Below are positions 60,100-64,000 of a stretch of DNA of 64,000 nt, in pieces. Both the position numbers and the translations under genes were made by a program. The notes under the pieces are model-generated. The model worked only from the letters and a program-made list of their open reading frames with translations, made no database searches and had not been told where the DNA came from. Position 1 is the first letter of the stretch. Every line of letters begins with the position of its first letter. The stretch comes from Styela clava (Eukaryota; Chordata; Ascidiacea; Stolidobranchia; Styelidae). The stretch lies in NCBI RefSeq assembly GCF_964204865.1, contig NC_135250.1:28511395-28575394 (forward strand), written 5' to 3'.

Positions 60100-63000
60100 A
60101 TGGAAAACCAGGCTCAACAAGGAGAGCAACAGCCCGCCGTCATTGTACAGGGTAAAAGATTTGATTTTTTATGATCTGTCTTCTTTTCAGGAAAAGTCAT
60201 ATGCGGAAATTGAATTATTAAATTAAAAAATGTATATGAAAATGTACTCATGGGCGAAATTGTTATATAAATAAGCGATTTTATACATATTTCTCAAATT
60301 TGAAGAGTCAATCTCTATTTCTGAGGGGTCAAAAGTTGTGTATGTTGACTCTAGTAACATAATTATATTATTTGTATTGTTCCTGTGTTTTCTTATCCAA
60401 GTATGGTGGCGTCAGCAGATAAATGTAATAATGCCCGCCTTTCTCCGGTAAGTTTCAAATGAAAAGTTGATAAAGTATATATTTACAGAGACAAACATCA
60501 CTAATTCTGAAATTGGTCATATTTCCACCCAGAGAATTAATGCCGATCATATTAGTCATGTTCACACGGATCAAGTCGTCATCTATGGTAATATATTATT
60601 TAAATATTTTGTCTGGCTCATTTCATCGTTAAACCCATATCTGATACTTAATGATTATGTAAACAACTAATAAAAAACATGAAAAAATTGTGACTTTTGA
60701 AACATATTTTATAAGTTTGGCCTTATTTAACTAATATGCAAAATTAAGAAATAAATTTGATAAATTGATCCGCCTAGAAATTCTGAAAATATGATACAAT
60801 TCAATATGATATTAACTAGATAAATTTAGAAAACTTAATGTTATGAAAGTGTCAATGGATATATGACAAAATGACAGCATATATGACAGAAGGATATAAC
60901 ATACGATCGCTTTGTTAGCAATCCTTCTATGTAGAGCTGTGCAGGGTTAAAATTTTAATTTCGTTTTATAATTTTTTTTTTTTAAATTAGAAGGCTGGAT
61001 GTATATTTCAATATTAATAGCCTAAATCAAAATTTCAATTTTGTCAAATGGACTTTGGGGTAATCTTTTAAATTGAAATGCAACATAGTTTAGAATCGCT
61101 CGAAAATATCTCCCTGCCCTATTTCAATACGTTACTTTAATCTTTTTTAGTTGTGCCACATCCACCTGGTCAGCAACCAGTACAACCAGATACTTCCGCA
61201 GGAGTGCATTCTGGTGTTTTTCATGAATCTGCCCAAGGAGCATCTTTTTTATCATCGGGTACGTAAGATCGATACCTTATTTCTTTACTCGGTTTGACCA
61301 GATACAAGGCGAGTGATAGTGGCTTATGTGGCGCAATTACTAATCTTATAATAATATAACATTCCCATTAGTATTTTCTCTTATACTAAATTACCCAAGT
61401 GCGTATTATAATACCAAATTGAAAGAAACCTTTGCTAAGTAATATTGCTCAAATGTCATCTCCGCACACTTTGAGTATGTTTGCTGATAAGATATTGGCA
61501 CGGTCGGTAATATGAGGAACTGAAGAGAATTTAAATAATCAGATGTCGTGAACGTAGTCACAAAATTTTGTTTGTTTTAAATCAAGCAGCAATCATTTTC
61601 CAGTGAAAATCAACAACATTGTTTGAACAACGAATAGAATAAGGGATTCGGCGTAGATTTTTTTATTGACTAACGAATGCGCACTGAGCAAAATGTCTAG
61701 ATTTAAAATTCATGATTACTACTGTTAAAAAGTTTGAACAAATCATTTGTAATATCCATGTCGCGCATTCAAAATTGATATGCCACATTGGCTTCATTGC
61801 GCTACGGTAGCATTGACATGCCACCATAAAATGTTCCTTAAAAAGTCTCTCAACTGTCATGTTGACGTCATAGACCATAAATCTAATGTTTGAAGAATGT
61901 TTCCCCATAAATGTCTATATCGCCCACTTCTGGGCCAGGAAAACGTTTTCAGGGGGGCCACAACCCTGCAAAAATATACTGGAGTTATTGATAAATTACT
62001 TAAACTTTGATTGTGATAGCAAAAATTAATGATGTTGTTTAGAAAATATGGCGCAGTACGTCGTAATGTAAGGGCCAAAAATATTTTAAGTAATCAGATA
62101 TTGTTGGTTTGGTCGCGATATTTTTGTTTACCCTCAAAGATAAAATCAAGCAGCAATGACTTGAACAAAAAATAATAATTTAACGAAACATAATTTGAAT
62201 TAAAACATGGTTTAGAATGCTCGAAAATATACCTTTGAATAATTTCAATTTATTACTTTTATCAGAGGTCGCAGAGGTCAGAGGGGCAGAGGTCGATTCA
62301 AGTATTCAGTTGTCGTGGGCTTAGTCACGATATTTTGTTGACCCTCAAACATAATATCAAACAGCAATCTTTTTCTCAGTCGAAATCAACAACAATATTT
62401 GAACAAAGAATAAGATACGTGATTCGGCGTTAATTTATTTGACTATCAACTGAGCACTGTCCATAATGTCTGGAATCTTTGATTGTAGTGGCAATTATTA
62501 ATGATGAGGTTCAGAAAAAATTTTGCGCACTCAGTCGGTAATGTAATAACTAAAAATATTTTAGGTATTCAAAACTCGTGGGCGTAGTCACGATATGTTT
62601 GTTTACCACTAAAATAAAATCAAGCATCAATTATTTTCCCAGTTGAAATCAAACAACATTATTTAAACAAAAAATAATATTAGAATTAAAACAGAATTCG
62701 AATTAAAACATAGTTTAGAATCACTCGAAAATATAACTTTGACCAAATTCAATATATTACTTTAATCTTTTTAATTGGGCCGCGTCTCCCTGGTCACCCA
62801 CAAGTAAAGCCGGATACTTCCTCGGGAGTGAATTCCGATGCTTTTTGTGAATCTGCCCAAGGAGCATCATTTTTATCATCGGGTACGTAAGGTCGATACC
62901 ATATACGCTTATTTCTTTACTCGGTTTGACCAGATACAAGGCGAGTGATAGTGGCACATGACTTATCTAATAAAAGGCATCTCTTAAGCATTTTCATTAG

Positions 63001-64000
63001 TATTCTCTCTTATACTAACCTACCCAAGTGAAAATACTAATACCAAATTGAAGCAAAATTTTGCTAACTCCTATTGCTAAAATTTCATATCAGCACATTA
63101 ATTATTAAATCGATCCAAAACTTTGCAAATGTTTGTTTAGAAGATATGGCGCAGTCGGTAATATAAGGGGCAGAGGTCGATTCAAGTATTCAGTTGTCGT
63201 GGGCGTAGTCACGTTATTTTGTTGACCCTCAAACATAATATCAAACAGCAATCTTTTTCTCAGTCGAAATCAAAAACAATATTTGAACAAAGAATAAGAT
63301 ACGTGATTCGGCGTTAATTTTCATTTGACTATCAACTGAGCACTATCTATAACGTCTGGAACTTTCATTAGTACTACAGTTAAAATGTTTGAAAAAAAAA
63401 TTAGCAATATCCATGTCGCGCATCAAAAATTCATATGTCACATTGACTTCCTTACGCCACGTACCATTGACATGCCACAATAAAGAGCTCCCTTAACCAT
63501 TGTCTCATAAATTGTATGTTTGTTGTTATAGATAGACCATAAATCTATTGTTCGAGGAATGGTTCCCAAGAAATGTCTAAATCAAGGGTCACCAAACTTT
63601 TTTGACCGCGGGCCGGGTATAACTCACTCTGTGTTGAAACGGGCCGGATGAATATTTTCGTCAATGCAATACAATAAATTCACAAAAGTTGGGAAATCCA
63701 TTCAATTCATTCAACAATATATATTTTACATTTCTGAGGACTTGAATATTAAATTCTATTTATATCGCAGAATAAAGATCGAGAACATCCCAGGAAAACA
63801 AATAAACAAGATTTCTATATCTAGACAACTATGCTGAGTTTAGCTGTTATTAAAACGTTGCTGTCATGAATTAGAAATGTTACAAAATCCGCTTTTTCGC
63901 GCCAAAAAATGTACGCTACACGTCTGCCTATTACCGTTACGCCGTGTTGGAATACCGCTCATAAAAATGTCTACGGATTGCCTGCTGTATCTTGGAATTC
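60100..64000 (+). CDS. 5' part of an unrecognised gene built of phase 1-1 exons (continues beyond window)
   Basis: Exon 1 (60100-60151) starts MENQAQQGEQQPAVIVQ. Exon 2 (60489-60587) encodes TNITNSEIGHISTQRINADH then ISHVHTDQVVIYG. Exon 3 (61151-61258) encodes PHPPGQQPVQPDTSAGVHSG then ESAQGASFLSSG. All junctions are GT-AG and all are phase 1, so exons 2 (99 bp) and 3 (108 bp) can be skipped or duplicated without changing frame. The product so far is hydrophilic and low-complexity, without signal peptide or known domain; I do not recognise it. Downstream exons must lie beyond 64000. A duplicate of exon 3 sits at 62775-62882. The repetitive linker style resembles N-terminal regions of some large innate-immunity receptors, but that is only an impression. 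Confidence 0.6.
61100..63350. repeat. complex repeat array containing a duplicated exon
   Basis: The block around exon 3 (61130-61330) recurs at 62750-62960, offset about 1.62 kb. A second motif with a core like GTAGTCACxATATTTTGTTxACC ... AAATCAAGCAGCAAT recurs near 61550, 62110, 62325, 62580 and 63200. The intron lead-in ATCGCTCGAAAATATxxC recurs near 61096, 62217 and 62720. The middle repeat (62217-62290) lacks the exon. Confidence 0.8.
62775..62882 (+). pseudogene. duplicated exon 3 with lost splice acceptor
   Basis: It has the same 108-bp length and reading frame as 61151-61258, encoding KPDTSSGVNSDAFCESAQGA and FLSSG, with the same GTACGT donor. The acceptor TTTTTTAG has become TTTTTAA, so splicing into it should fail. 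The absence of stops suggests recent loss, or use of another acceptor. Confidence 0.8.
63583..64000. mobile_element. hAT-like element tip running off the window
   Basis: CAAGGGTCACCAAACTTTTT followed by gaccgcgggccggg and gggccggatg is a characteristic hAT end. The other end is not in the window. Confidence 0.6.

Overview
The window is animal genomic DNA: AT-rich, with multi-exon genes, GT-AG introns, and many decayed transposons. The intact P450 genes have nine coding exons of nearly constant length, the layout typical of chordate CYP2 genes. With the meprin-type gene and the small-gene, MITE-rich landscape this suggests an invertebrate chordate, probably an ascidian tunicate. The species is an inference; I cannot name it from sequence alone. 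No bacterial or viral genome is present.

Layout. (1) 1-6.2 kb: remnants of a CYP2-like P450 cluster. There is a minus-strand gene running off the left edge with damaged splice sites, a stray minus-strand C-terminal fragment, and a plus-strand relic of exons 6, 8 and 9. (2) 6.3-16.8 kb: a 10.5 kb Mutator-like (MULE) transposon. It has long terminal inverted repeats made of about 186-bp tandem units, a near-perfect 9-bp target duplication, a broken DDE-type transposase and a five-exon SGNH/GDSL-hydrolase cargo gene. Later insertions lie inside it: a TA-duplicating MITE, a hAT element that itself holds another hAT MITE, and a Penelope-like retroelement tail. (3) 17.2-17.35 kb: an inverted copy of a P450 relic exon junction from the other side of the transposon. 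(4) 18.4-30.8 kb: a complete 14-exon astacin-MAM-MATH (meprin-like) metalloprotease gene, with a foldback hAT element, a 0.71-kb tandem array and other repeats in its introns.

(5) 31.3-38.7 kb: MITEs and a P450 pseudogene lacking exons 5-7. (6) 39.2-46.2 kb (minus) and 48.9-55.0 kb (plus): two intact P450 genes, head to head, encoding about 495 and 494 residues. The pseudogene is a tandem duplicate of the minus-strand gene; even the introns align. (7) 55.4-59.2 kb: hAT tip, mariner transposase relic, a 0.73-kb tandem duplication and a second Penelope-type hammerhead-like motif. (8) 60.1 kb to the right edge: the 5' part of an unrecognised gene built of phase 1-1 exons, one of which is duplicated 1.6 kb downstream with a lost splice acceptor, in a complex repeat array.

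The P450s would be microsomal monooxygenases and the meprin-like protein a secreted or surface protease. Nothing in the sequence links them functionally. The most unusual object is the foldback-type MULE carrying an SGNH hydrolase gene.
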